The notes beneath the pieces are model-generated. The model was not told where the DNA came from. It saw nothing but the letters and a program-made list of their open reading frames with translations, and searched no databases. A program made the translations under genes and the position numbers. Positions 43,251-52,518 of a stretch of DNA of 64,000 nt are shown in pieces (position 1 is the stretch's first letter; the number at the start of each line of letters is the position of its first letter). This DNA comes from Promethearchaeia archaeon (lineage in GTDB: Archaea; Asgardarchaeota; Lokiarchaeia; Sigyniarchaeales; SOKP01). Location: contig JAHQWL010000098.1 in the NCBI GenBank assembly GCA_029856155.1, positions 1 to 64,000 of the forward strand. Reading direction: 5' to 3'.

Positions 43251-44675
43251 TTATAAATTTTTAAGTGCAATTTTTTCTAATTCCCTATTTAAATGTTCAT
43301 CAATAGGAACTATGGAGGCTTTATCTAATAATTTAGAAGCTTGGTCTTTAGCCCTTCTTCTAACAGATTTAGAACCGTTCTGTTTCCAAGCATCACGCGT
43401 CATTCTATCTATTATTGGGCTTGGAAAGTATAATTCTTTTTTAAAATATTTCAGGGTTGATGGATGGGATAAAAGTTCTTCTTTATCTGCATAATCTTTT
43501 AGAATTTCTGAAGCAAAGGGAGATCCATGATCTTCAATACCTTGAATTAATCTTTTTACCATTCCTACTATTTCATTATCAATAATTAATTTCTCAATAC
43601 TTTGGGTTGATTCAAAATCAAGCATTCCAGGACCAGAGATCATGTTAATCCCTGCTAATCCTGCTAATAGAGCTCCCATGCCAGCTTCAAAACCTGCTTG
43701 ACCATCGGGTACTTTCGAATCACTTAAGCCCATATAAGCGTGTGTGGGTAATTTTAAGTATTTACCCATTTCAACATCTCCAAGATTTATCATCATCGTT
43801 TCTATTGCACCCATTGGCGTTGTTGCTGTCTTAACATCTAAGACAGCGGGAGAGCCCCCCCAAATTAACGGAGCCTCTCGTTTGGTTAACTGAACTATTA
43901 CAACCCCTGCAAGACATTCCGCACAGTGTTGAGTAATCGATCCGATCAAGGTGATTGGGGCACTAGCTCCAGCTAATGGCATTGAAACGAATTCAGAGGG
44001 GATCATACTTTTCGCTGCATCAATTAATGATTGTGTAGTTAGATCTGACCATTTAAGAGGGGGACTTGGACATGCATCAAATATTGCTAGTGGTTTTCTC
44101 GCTAAATCGTCTTCCGATGATCTACACGCCAGTAGAATTTCTCGCATGATCGAGAAACTTTCTTTTCGGAATGTTCCAGTAATGACAGGTTTATAACAAT
44201 TAGATAACGCGAGATATAATCTGTGCCAATCTTGAGCTTCTTTTGGTACATCGTTATAAATTAATGCTGTACTTTGAGCATCGATATATTTCAATTGCTC
44301 AACTACTTTTGAAAATCTAATGAAATCTTTTGATATAGCTTCTCTAATATCCCCGGTTTCCTCATCAAGTATGAAAATTGCAGCAGATCCGGGATCAAAA
44401 TTAACATTATCTTCCTTCAAGGTAATATGTTCATTACCCTCTCGATCATAAAGAGTAATTTCACTGGGTACAGTTTCTAAACATGTATTAATTAAATCTG
44501 GTGGGAGAAAATATCGTGAACCCTCATGATTTATACCATTTTGATTAAATAATTCAATTGCTTCCTGATTCTCTATAAATACTCCTTGGGTTTCGAGAAT
44601 CATTTTAGCTTCTTCCAAAATCATTTGTTTATGTTCTTCATCTAATATTTTTATCTTTGGTCTTAAAATTGGCAT
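43251..44675 (-). CDS. MttB-like corrinoid methyltransferase (no pyrrolysine)
   Basis: This 474-residue protein of the trimethylamine methyltransferase (MttB/COG5598) superfamily forms a TIM barrel (GSAAIFILDEETGDIREAI, FDACPSPPLKWSDLT, VVIVQLTKREAPLIWGGSP, GPGMLDFESTQSIEKLIID). Unlike methanogen MttB it has no in-frame TAG, so it is the non-pyrrolysine kind. Relatives use glycine betaine or other quaternary amines. It transfers a methyl group to the corrinoid protein encoded two genes away. It is the last gene of a three-gene operon with corrinoid protein and homocysteine methyltransferase. Confidence 0.85.
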   Translation of the reverse strand: MPILRPKIKILDEEHKQMILEEAKMILETQGVFIENQEAIELFNQNGINHEGSRYFLPPDLINTCLETVPSEITLYDREGNEHITLKEDNVNFDPGSAAIFILDEETGDIREAISKDFIRFSKVVEQLKYIDAQSTALIYNDVPKEAQDWHRLYLALSNCYKPVITGTFRKESFSIMREILLACRSSEDDLARKPLAIFDACPSPPLKWSDLTTQSLIDAAKSMIPSEFVSMPLAGASAPITLIGSITQHCAECLAGVVIVQLTKREAPLIWGGSPAVLDVKTATTPMGAIETMMINLGDVEMGKYLKLPTHAYMGLSDSKVPDGQAGFEAGMGALLAGLAGINMISGPGMLDFESTQSIEKLIIDNEIVGMVKRLIQGIEDHGSPFASEILKDYADKEELLSHPSTLKYFKKELYFPSPIIDRMTRDAWKQNGSKSVRRRAKDQASKLLDKASIVPIDEHLNRELEKIALKNL

Positions 44676-44703
44676 TTATTTTTACTCCTGATCTTATTTG
44701 TTA

Positions 44704-45582
44704 TTAGAGTGAATTAATAATTTTGCGGATTTCCTTAATTGTTTTTGGAGATGTACCACAACAACCCCCTACAATTTTAGCTCCAAATTCGATCATTTCA
44801 CGAATGTCATTAGCAAAATCTTCTACGGGTTGTTCATAATAAGTTTTACCACTTTTAACAACGGGCTGACCCGCATTAGGTTTTATAGATAGAGGTTTAT
44901 TAGTAAAATTTTTAGCTGTCTTTAGTAATTCAAGCATATCCTTAGATCCCAACGTACAATTTGCTCCAATTACATCAACGTTTTCATTATTCAATGCTTC
45001 TATACATTTTTCTAATGAATCTCCCATAATAGTAAAAAAACCCCTTTTAGTCATTTTATAAGTGATTGATGCAATTAACGGTTTTTCAGAAACATCTCGT
45101 ACTGCTTTTATTGCTGCTAACATTTCTTCAAGATCTGAAATTGTCTCAATATGCCAAAGATCAACCCCTTTTTCTAACAATTTTGCTTGGATCGAAAAAC
45201 TAGAGTACCATTGATCCCTAGAGGCATTTCCTACTGGTGGTCTAAATTCGCCCGTTGGGCCAATATCTCCTACAATTAAGCCTCCAAGAGGACGAACTAT
45301 TTTGATATTTTCTAAAGCATTATCGATAATCTCTTCAATTCGATTTTCAAGATTGTGATGAGATAAGTTCAAAGGAGTTGAACCAAAAGTATTGGTCTGA
45401 CACATATCTGAACCTGCATTATAATATGATTGATGGATTTCAGAGATTACATCTGGCTGTTCAATATTTAAAATATCTGGAATTTTTCCGGATTCTAATC
45501 CTCTTTTGATAAGTTCACTCCCAAATCCACCATCAAAAAGCACGATCTTAGAATCATCCTTTAACCAATCATGGAATGTCAT
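44704..45582 (-). CDS. Homocysteine S-methyltransferase domain protein
   Basis: This 292-residue TIM barrel has the zinc ligand set of the BHMT/MetH N-terminal family: GANCTLGS (first Cys) and GGCCGTSP (two Cys near the end), with DGGFGSELIKRG at the start. It would take a methyl group from the neighbouring corrinoid protein or a methylated amine and pass it to homocysteine or a related thiol. It sits between the corrinoid protein and MttB-like genes, with short gaps and the same orientation, so the three form one methyl-transfer unit. Confidence 0.83.
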   Translation of the reverse strand: MTFHDWLKDDSKIVLFDGGFGSELIKRGLESGKIPDILNIEQPDVISEIHQSYYNAGSDMCQTNTFGSTPLNLSHHNLENRIEEIIDNALENIKIVRPLGGLIVGDIGPTGEFRPPVGNASRDQWYSSFSIQAKLLEKGVDLWHIETISDLEEMLAAIKAVRDVSEKPLIASITYKMTKRGFFTIMGDSLEKCIEALNNENVDVIGANCTLGSKDMLELLKTAKNFTNKPLSIKPNAGQPVVKSGKTYYEQPVEDFANDIREMIEFGAKIVGGCCGTSPKTIKEIRKIINSL

Positions 45583-45611
45583 TTTATCATCCTCTATGAA
45601 TAAAATAATTT

Positions 45612-46259
45612 TTATTTATCTAAAAGAGATTTAACTAATCTGACAGCATCAATAGCATTTTCAGCAAAACCATCAGCACTGCATTCTTCTACCCAAGAAT
45701 TTGTTACAGCAGCGCCACCTAGAATTACTTTGAATTTGTTAGCTAGATTTTTTTCTCTTAAGAGTTCAATAACTTTTTTCTGACCAGTCATAGTGGTTGT
45801 TAATAGAGCAGAAACTCCAATGATATCTGCTTTTTTTTCAATAGCTTCTTCTATAATTTTTTCAACAGGAACATCAGCTCCTAAATCGAAAACCTCATAC
45901 CCGTAAGCTCTTAACATTGTCGCTACTATTGTTTTTCCAATTGAATGAATATCACCCTCGATGGTAGCTATTACAACAACCCCAAGGGATATTTTTTCAG
46001 ATGCGTCATGAAGATAAGGAATTATCAACTCCAAACAATTTTGCATTATTTGAGCACCTCGCATTAATTCCGGTAAGAAGAATTCACCTTCTTCCCATAA
46101 CTCTCCAACTTTCCGAATTCCCGCTGCAAATCCCTTTTCAATGACTTCAAGCAATTTCATTTTTTCCCTAACGGCTTTATTTGCATATTCAATAGCTTTT
46201 TCTTCATCTAAATTTACTATAGCATCTGATATATCATTATAAAAATTCTCTTTTGACAC
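45612..46259 (-). CDS. Corrinoid (B12-binding) methyl-carrier protein
   Basis: This 215-residue protein has the helical cap (residues 10-85: EKGFAAGIRKVGELWEEGEFFLPELM, as in MtaC/MttC) and the Rossmann B12 domain. The His ligand motif DxHxxG is DIHSIG with His 105. VSALLTTTM and the GGAAV turn complete the dimethylbenzimidazole/tail-binding region. It carries the methyl group between the MttB-like enzyme and the homocysteine methyltransferase. It is the first gene of the operon, divergent from hisS over about 150 bp. Confidence 0.9.
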   Translation of the reverse strand: MSKENFYNDISDAIVNLDEEKAIEYANKAVREKMKLLEVIEKGFAAGIRKVGELWEEGEFFLPELMRGAQIMQNCLELIIPYLHDASEKISLGVVVIATIEGDIHSIGKTIVATMLRAYGYEVFDLGADVPVEKIIEEAIEKKADIIGVSALLTTTMTGQKKVIELLREKNLANKFKVILGGAAVTNSWVEECSADGFAENAIDAVRLVKSLLDK

Positions 46260-46412
46260 TTAAATCTCTCCAAAAAATTTGTTAAATCACAATTAAAATA
46301 TTATTTATTTACATTTAATAAATTAGAAAAACCTTATTGTTGAATAGAAAAAAATATTTGCTAACTTTCTTTTTAAAATTTAGTTTATAATTAATAAAAT
46401 TCAAGTGATTTG

Positions 46413-47777
46413 ATGTCAATGAAGTTTTCAAAAGAACCCATTAGAGGTATGGATGATTACTATCCTTCAGATTTACGTGAAGTTAATTGGATAATTGAAA
46501 CTATAAGGGATATAACAGAAAGATATGGTTATGAAGAATATTTAACTCCACAAATAGAACCCGTTGAAATTTTTGCTGCAAAATCTTCTGATGAATTAGT
46601 TAATGAACAATCATTCATTGTTGAAAAAAAAGAAGGGGAAAGACTTATTTTAATCCCAGAACTTACTCCTTCTTTAGCTCGGATGGTTGCTAAAAAAAGT
46701 CAAGAATTAAAAAAACCTATTCGGTGGTTTTCTGTTCCAACATGCTTTAGATATGAAAGACCCCAAAGAGGTCGACGTCGCGCTTTTTTTCAACCTAATG
46801 TAGATATATTAGGTGAGGAAAGTCTTTATGCTGATCTCGAAATATTTAACATAATTATAGATATATTCACTGAATTTGGAGCTACAGCAGAACAATTTCA
46901 AATTTATTATAATAGTCGAAGATTCATGGATTCAGTTAGTACTTTTATACTTGAAATAGATATAAACAAAATACCTTTAGTTTATAAGGCTTTAGATAAA
47001 TCTGATAAGATGGATGAAGAAGAATTTGAAAAATACTTAATTGATACATTTCAGGATGAACTAATCATCCAAGGTATTTTTAAATTAAAAGATGCGAAAA
47101 GTGTTGATGAATTATTAAGAAAATTTGATAATATTCCTGAAGAATTTTATCAATCTGAAGGGTATCTCGAGATAACTAATTTCAACCGACTATTAAAGGA
47201 AGTTAATCTTTCTAATTATTGTACGTTTTCTTCTGGGACCGTGAGAGGCCTTGATTATTATACTGGAATTATTTATGAGGTTTTTGATACTGGAAAAGAA
47301 AATATAAGAAGTATTTTCGGAGGAGGCCGATATGATGATTTATTATCAATCTTTTCAGAAGAAAAAATAACTGGAACTGGATTTGGCATGGGAGTTTACA
47401 CACTTTCTTTATTCTTGAAAACCTATAGTTTAGTTCCAAATGATATCAAAGAAAAAGATTATAGTGATACAATCTATATAGCATCTATAAATGAAGATAT
47501 GTCAACTTATGCTTTTGAGCTTGCTAGAATCATCCGAGATGAAGATTTTCCGTGCATAATAGATTATAGATTTAAAAATCTAAAAAATCAGCTGAAAAGA
47601 GCTAATGACTTGGGAGTTATTATTGTATTAATCATTGGACCTGAAGAATTGACAGAAAGAACAATTACTATTAGGAACATGGTCTCTGAAGAACAAAAAA
47701 CCGTTGATTTAGATGAATTGATAAATGAAATTTACGATATCATAGATCAATTTGGCAATAACCAATTTGACCAATAA
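46413..47777 (+). CDS. hisS: Histidyl-tRNA synthetase
   Basis: This class II aminoacyl-tRNA synthetase of about 454 residues charges the tRNA-His encoded at 19010-19142. Motif 1 is RGMDDYYPSDLREVNW, motif 2 WFSVPTCFRYERPQRGRRRAFFQ, motif 3 GTGFGMG, and the histidine-specific loops are GLDYYTGIIYEVFD and FGGGRYDDLL. The C-terminal anticodon-binding domain begins near residue 345. The frame opens at TTG 46410, but ATG 46413 is the preferred start and ATG 46419 is possible. It is divergent from the methyl-transfer operon. Confidence 0.93.
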   Translation: MSMKFSKEPIRGMDDYYPSDLREVNWIIETIRDITERYGYEEYLTPQIEPVEIFAAKSSDELVNEQSFIVEKKEGERLILIPELTPSLARMVAKKSQELKKPIRWFSVPTCFRYERPQRGRRRAFFQPNVDILGEESLYADLEIFNIIIDIFTEFGATAEQFQIYYNSRRFMDSVSTFILEIDINKIPLVYKALDKSDKMDEEEFEKYLIDTFQDELIIQGIFKLKDAKSVDELLRKFDNIPEEFYQSEGYLEITNFNRLLKEVNLSNYCTFSSGTVRGLDYYTGIIYEVFDTGKENIRSIFGGGRYDDLLSIFSEEKITGTGFGMGVYTLSLFLKTYSLVPNDIKEKDYSDTIYIASINEDMSTYAFELARIIRDEDFPCIIDYRFKNLKNQLKRANDLGVIIVLIIGPEELTERTITIRNMVSEEQKTVDLDELINEIYDIIDQFGNNQFDQ

Positions 47778-47858
47778 AAATTTTATTTTATAGGCTATTT
47801 AGATTATCCGACCAAAAAAATTTCAAATTTAATTAACAATAAGGTTTTTAATTAAAAT

Positions 47859-48335
47859 ATGAGAAAAATTAATATTCCTAATTATGGAATAATTACAATA
47901 AAGAACCTATTATTTGATATAAACGGGACATTGCAATTTCAAGGGAAGATCTCACCAGATTTAATAATAAAATTTGAAGACTTAAAAAAAATATACAAGA
48001 TTTATTTAATTTCAGCAGATACTAGAGGAAACTTAAACGAGATTGCTGAAACATTAGATGTAGACTATATCAAAATTAAACCGCAAGGAATTACGGAGGC
48101 TGAAGCGAAAAATAATGAATTAATAAGGTTAGGAAAAAATGTTACGGTTGCAGTAGGCAATGGCAACAATGACGCTTTAATGCTTAAAAATTCGGTTATA
48201 GGAATAATTATAATAGGTAATGAAGGAGCATCAATCAAAAGTATTATGAATAGTGACGTAGCTCTCCCAAGTCCATTAAGTGCGTTAAATTTTCTATTAG
48301 ATGAAAAAATTATGATAGCGACCCTTAGATCATGA
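47859..48335 (+). CDS. HAD-superfamily hydrolase (P-type ATPase-like subgroup)
   Basis: This 158-residue protein has FDINGTLQFQGKI (motif I DxNGTL, with Asn where a second Asp usually is), LISADTRGNL (motif II), and VGNGNNDALML (motif IV). It resembles the soluble small HAD proteins related to the catalytic core of P-type ATPases. Change of the second motif I Asp to Asn would weaken phosphatase chemistry or shift it. Downstream lies a large non-coding or decayed region. Confidence 0.75.
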   Translation: MRKINIPNYGIITIKNLLFDINGTLQFQGKISPDLIIKFEDLKKIYKIYLISADTRGNLNEIAETLDVDYIKIKPQGITEAEAKNNELIRLGKNVTVAVGNGNNDALMLKNSVIGIIIIGNEGASIKSIMNSDVALPSPLSALNFLLDEKIMIATLRS

Positions 48336-48495
48336 TTTCATTCATAATAGTAATATCTAATGTGTTTATCTCAGTTTAAATACTTTTTTTATCACTATAA
48401 GTGTCATTTTCAATTTCTTTTAAAACAATTTCTTTCCTTAATTGATGGAATATTTGTTTCAAAAATGGGCTCTAAAGAAAATTATATGAAATTAA

Positions 48496-48843
48496 AAAGG
48501 ATCAAGGAAGAATGAATCTGCAATCAATACAGATTTTAAATTTATTACCAAAAGTGCAGGTGAAGGAAGTAAAGTTGTTTTTGATTATATATATCAATCA
48601 TTTCTTGAAGACCAGAATTCTTATTATGGAGAACGAGAAATTTATCAAAGGGTCAAAAAAAATGGTGAAAGCTGGACATTTGGAATAGCTAGGGGAGATA
48701 TAGACAATTTTCTTCAACAACGAGGACTAGAATTAATTGAACAAATGGATTCCCATAGGTTAGAAGAGAAGTATTTTCAGGACAAAAACAGCAATATTGT
48801 GGGTAAAGTAAATGGAACACATTATAGTTTATGCAAAAATTAA
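48496..48843 (+). pseudogene. C-terminal remnant of an LCMT/Ppm1-type methyltransferase
   Basis: A 115-residue open frame follows a stop and has no usable start. It contains VVFDYIYQSFL, YYGEREIYQRV, GESWTFGIARGDIDNFL and GLELIEQMDS, which match the last third of COG3315 (leucine-carboxyl methyltransferase-like, about 280 residues). The SAM-binding N-terminal two thirds are missing; DNA from 48336 to here holds no matching frame. It is a truncated, presumably inactive relic. Confidence 0.6.
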
Positions 48844-49063
48844 AGATTAAACTTTTGTGAATTATATCGATATCTGAATGCTTATCCGATATGGTTTTAA
48901 AAATCTTATTGATAATGTGCACAAATTCTAAAAAACATAAGTATATTAAAATAGGTTTTACAAATTATTAATTATTAAAATGCAATGAATGCTATCTATT
49001 ATTTTAATTAATGGAAAAATATGAAATAAAAAATAGATTAAAAAATAAAGAATTGAAGAAATT

Positions 49064-49465
49064 ATGGTTTCTGAACAAATATGGAAAAAAATATGGTTAT
49101 TTTTAGGGATTGTTTTTATAGTAATATCAAGCTTTATGATATTTTTTGCTCCATTACTTGCTTTAATAACAGGAACAAAACCGTTCTCTGATCGTGCTCG
49201 AGCGATGATAAATTTTTTCTGGATTTGGATGTTTATATATAATGGATTAGGGTTCTTACTCCTTTATAAGGATACTGAAAAATATAAAATTTTATTAATT
49301 TTGGCGATTCCAGCAGGAATTACATTTACAACTCTTCAGACTATTTATATTATAATTGGATATTTTGAATTTGTTTTATCTGAAATAATTTGGGCAGTGA
49401 GTTCCTTAATATGGTCAATAATATCTATTTTATATTTTTTCGATAAAAAAAAAAAAGACACTTGA
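49064..49465 (+). CDS. Small four-helix membrane protein
   Basis: The 133-residue protein has four hydrophobic segments (about residues 11-35, 47-65, 73-95 and 105-125), a positively charged start and a KKKKK end. I do not recognise a family. It overlaps the start of the MBL-fold gene (TGATG), so both are translated from one transcript and may act together. An AT-rich region with the relic methyltransferase lies upstream. Confidence 0.6.
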   Translation: MVSEQIWKKIWLFLGIVFIVISSFMIFFAPLLALITGTKPFSDRARAMINFFWIWMFIYNGLGFLLLYKDTEKYKILLILAIPAGITFTTLQTIYIIIGYFEFVLSEIIWAVSSLIWSIISILYFFDKKKKDT

Positions 49466-50205
49466 TGGTGCTAATTGTCATTAAAAACAAACGCAAATTT
49501 GTACAGATTGGATTTACAAATTGTTATTTATTAAAATGTAATGGAGGGTATCTCCTTATCGATGTCGGATATCCTGAAGATTATGAAAAATTCGTTCAAA
49601 AATTAAAAAAGAAATTCAATATTGATATATCAGAAATAAAATATCTGCTTCTCACACATCATCATGATGACCATGCCGGATTTGCTACCGAGCTTTTAAA
49701 AAATACAAAAGCTAAATTAATAGTTCATGAAAAGACTCTCAAAAGACTAAAAATGGGAGCCTCCGAAGAAGAATCAAGACCTATTAACAGAAGAATTAAA
49801 GCAATTTTAGGAATTTTTAGCCGTTTTCATGAATTCAAATTTCCCCCTGTTATTCCAACTGATAAAGATATTATTATAAGAGGCTCTGAAGATAATACTG
49901 ATATTTTAAAAAATCTTGGTATTGAGGGAATAATTATTCCCACCCCCGGACATACAAAAGACGGAATTTCAGTCATTTTATCTGATGGTTCTGTTTTTCC
50001 TGGGGATAATACCATGAATGCGTGGTATTTCAACATTTTCGGAATAAAAAAACGCCCAATTTACGTTCAAGATTTTATATTAATTCTTAATAGTTGGGAA
50101 AAATACATCGAGCTTGGTGGAAAAAAAGTGTATCCTGCCCATGGTAAAGCTTTTGATATCAAAAAATTACAGAAAAACCTTAAAACATTTAGTAAAAATT
50201 ACTAA
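49465..50205 (+). CDS. Metallo-beta-lactamase-fold hydrolase
   Basis: This 246-residue protein has the complete metal site: LLTHHHDDHAGFA (HxHxDH), TPGHTKDGISV (second His), FPGDNTM (Asp) and VYPAHGKAF (last His). Such enzymes hydrolyse thioesters, lactones or phosphoesters. Its ATG overlaps the membrane protein stop by one base, and the TTG at 49462 is less likely as start. The C-terminus is short, so no extra domain is present. Confidence 0.85.
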   Translation: MVLIVIKNKRKFVQIGFTNCYLLKCNGGYLLIDVGYPEDYEKFVQKLKKKFNIDISEIKYLLLTHHHDDHAGFATELLKNTKAKLIVHEKTLKRLKMGASEEESRPINRRIKAILGIFSRFHEFKFPPVIPTDKDIIIRGSEDNTDILKNLGIEGIIIPTPGHTKDGISVILSDGSVFPGDNTMNAWYFNIFGIKKRPIYVQDFILILNSWEKYIELGGKKVYPAHGKAFDIKKLQKNLKTFSKNY

Positions 50206-50211
50206 AAATAG

Positions 50212-50385
50212 TTGTTTCTGTATAAATTAATAAGTCAAAACATAAGATTGAGTAAATTAGATAATATATTACATATTATTGCAAGTCACCATAATTTAAA
50301 AGAATGGGGTTCTCCAATACAACCAAATTCAATTGAAGCTTGGATAATACACTATGCTGAGAATATCTCTGCAAAAATTGGATAG
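50212..50385 (+). pseudogene. HD-domain phosphohydrolase C-terminal remnant
   Basis: A 57-codon open frame follows a TAG and ends in TAG. It contains LHIIASHHNLKEWGSPIQ and NSIEAWIIHYAENISAKIG, the SHH...EWGSP...EA..LHYADN.DAK block of HD-domain 3'-5' exonuclease/phosphohydrolase (YhaM-like) proteins. The catalytic HD part that precedes it is absent, and no start fits. It is a short relic. Confidence 0.55.
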
Positions 50386-50563
50386 ATTTTTAGAGGTATA
50401 AAAAGGAATTAATTTTTAATTCAAAAAGGATCTTATGATTCAATAAAAACTAATTGTACAATCATTTAAATTTGATAAAATAAGAAATAAGAAAAATTAT
50501 ATACTTGAATAATACTTTAAGTATATAAGAAATAAAATAAATTTAAACAAAATAAAAATTATT

Positions 50564-50905
50564 ATGAAAACGAGAAATTTGCAAAAATGGGAGAAGTTTG
50601 AAAGCGAGATATGCAAATTTTTGGGTATGGATCATATTGACGGGTCTTGAAAGCCCGATTGTAAAAATCCAAATGATCCAACTGAAATAGCGGAAGCAAA
50701 AAGTTATAGTAGAAATTTCAATGCTTATGACTTAAAGAGAGAATTAAAAAACGCAAAAAATCATGGTGGAAAGAAGATACGGATTATAGTAAAACATGAA
50801 TGCACTGAAAATACCAAAAAATTAGCTGAGCAATTACCAGAAGTAATTCTTAGGTGTAATTGCAATGACCTTTTTAAAATAAGAAGACAAACACTTCATA
50901 ATTAA
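50564..50905 (+). pseudogene. PD-(D/E)xK-like nuclease ORF with an in-frame TGA
   Basis: An ATG at 50564 opens a frame that is interrupted by TGA at 50648-50650 (codon 29) and then runs on to TAA at 50903. The translated product has KPDCKNPNDP followed by IAEAKSY, a PD...ExK nuclease signature, and a C-terminal CNCNDLFKIRR. The TGA sits in GS-TGA-KPDC where related sequences would have a basic residue such as Arg, so a CGA-to-TGA nonsense change is the simplest reading. Selenocysteine is possible in principle because hdrA/mvhD use UGA, but no cysteine is expected here. A related fragment is not seen nearby. Confidence 0.45.
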
Positions 50906-51016
50906 AGAGAAGAGGGATTGTAACTTGATTTTATCATTTATTTTTAAAACTTGTCTCATTTATTATTGCAAAGTTCTCATTTATTATTGAAAGTTACACA
51001 TTAATCTTTACTAATC

Positions 51017-51937
51017 ATGAATTTTATCGAAGATTTAATTCAATTAATAAAAGAAAAAAAAAGTGTTGTTAGTATGGGACTTGATCCCAGATTGGATAAT
51101 GAGGGTGAAATTCCCCAATACTTAATTGAAGAAATAAAGGATCCAAATAAGATCATAATTGAATTTAATAAAATTTTGATTGAAAATACTTATGATTTAA
51201 TACCTGTCATTAAACCCCAAATAGCGTTCTATGAAAGATATGAAGCCTTAGACGCTCTAAAAGAAACTATAAAATTTGCACATAATAATGATTTATTAGT
51301 AATTTTAGATGCGAAGCGAAATGATATTGGAAGTACATCTGAAGCGTATGCTTACTCCTTATTTAAAAATCTCAATGCCGATGCCTGTACTATTAATGCA
51401 TATTTGGGTTTTGATGGAGTTAAACCTTTTTTAGAATATAAAGAAAAAGGTGTCTTCATCCTTGTAAAAACATCAAACCCCAGCAGTGCAGAATTTCAAG
51501 ATTTATTTAGTATAAGATTAGATGAGATTCCTAATGATATTATGGAGTATAAAGTAGAGAATAGGATTTTAAAGAGGAATTATCTTCAGCTTGCTGAGCT
51601 TATACATGATTGGAGTAAGAATTTAATACAATTTTCTAATTTCACTAATTTAGGTGTTGTTGTTGGGGCAACTTATCCTCGGGAATTAAAAAAAGTGCGA
51701 GAAATTGTAAAAAATTCTTTCATATTAATACCTGGCTACGGTGCTCAAGGTGCTCAAGCGAAGGACATTAAAAATGGTTTTTATAAGAGTGGATTAGGCG
51801 GAATTGTAAACTCTTCAAGAAGCATAATTTATGCATATCATAAAAATAAAAATTATTCTCAAGAGAACTTTGGAAAAGCCGCTAGAGATGAGATAATTGA
51901 AATGAGTAAGAAAATCAACAGAGAAATAATGAATTAA
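51017..51937 (+). CDS. pyrF: Orotidine 5'-phosphate decarboxylase
   Basis: The catalytic motif ILDAKRNDIGSTSEAYA (DxKxxDIG, Asp-Lys-Asp) is at about residue 96. SVVSMGLDPRLD opens the barrel, VIKPQIAFYE and TINAYLGFDGVKPF follow, and VGATYPRELKKVREI with ILIPGYGAQGAQ forms the phosphate loop. The length (306) is close to the larger OMP decarboxylase subfamily (type 2). It makes UMP from OMP, the last step of PRPP-dependent pyrimidine synthesis. It is a single gene with a long AT-rich upstream region. Confidence 0.92.
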   Translation: MNFIEDLIQLIKEKKSVVSMGLDPRLDNEGEIPQYLIEEIKDPNKIIIEFNKILIENTYDLIPVIKPQIAFYERYEALDALKETIKFAHNNDLLVILDAKRNDIGSTSEAYAYSLFKNLNADACTINAYLGFDGVKPFLEYKEKGVFILVKTSNPSSAEFQDLFSIRLDEIPNDIMEYKVENRILKRNYLQLAELIHDWSKNLIQFSNFTNLGVVVGATYPRELKKVREIVKNSFILIPGYGAQGAQAKDIKNGFYKSGLGGIVNSSRSIIYAYHKNKNYSQENFGKAARDEIIEMSKKINREIMN

Positions 51938-51941
51938 TTCG

Positions 51942-52346
51942 TTAAAAACTTCCCCCTGAAGAAGAAAGAAAGGATATAGCTGTTATAAGTGGCACCACAA
52001 CAAAAAACACCACAACAACAGATCTTTTAATACCAATTCTGTGAATTAAATTTATAATATTTACGTCTATAAAGAAAGAAAAGAAAACCACTAATATTAT
52101 TATTCCCGGATCATCCCCAAGTTTCCCAATCATCCCATATAATATTAAAGGAGAACAAATGAAAATAATGACTCCCAATTGAATAACCCAGCTAGCCGCA
52201 ACCCATTTCAGATTTTTTTTTACCTCAGCTTTAGTAATAGCTAAACCAATTTTTAAAAATAACATATCAAAAAGTATCAACATTAGAGCACTAATAATTA
52301 TGCCCATTTGTCCTCCACTAAATTGAAAAATCATTAAACTCACCAA
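51942..52346 (-). CDS. Small four-helix membrane protein
   Basis: The 134-residue protein has four hydrophobic segments and a charged loop after TM1-2 (TKAEVKKNLKW). It resembles other archaeal unassigned membrane proteins and does not match a family I know. It converges on pyrF with a 4-bp gap. Upstream, about 170 bp separate it from hdrA, which is divergent. Confidence 0.5.
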   Translation of the reverse strand: MVSLMIFQFSGGQMGIIISALMLILFDMLFLKIGLAITKAEVKKNLKWVAASWVIQLGVIIFICSPLILYGMIGKLGDDPGIIILVVFFSFFIDVNIINLIHRIGIKRSVVVVFFVVVPLITAISFLSSSGGSF

Positions 52347-52518
52347 TTAAACATAGTAATTTTGATTTTAAAATATCACTTTATTTATAATAATTTTTAA
52401 CTATAAGAAACATTTTATTAAAACAATTTAAATTTATTTAATTAGTTTAGATTTACATTGATATTGTATTAACTGATTTGGAGGAATTATAAAAAAGATA
52501 ATAAATAGGTAATATGCA

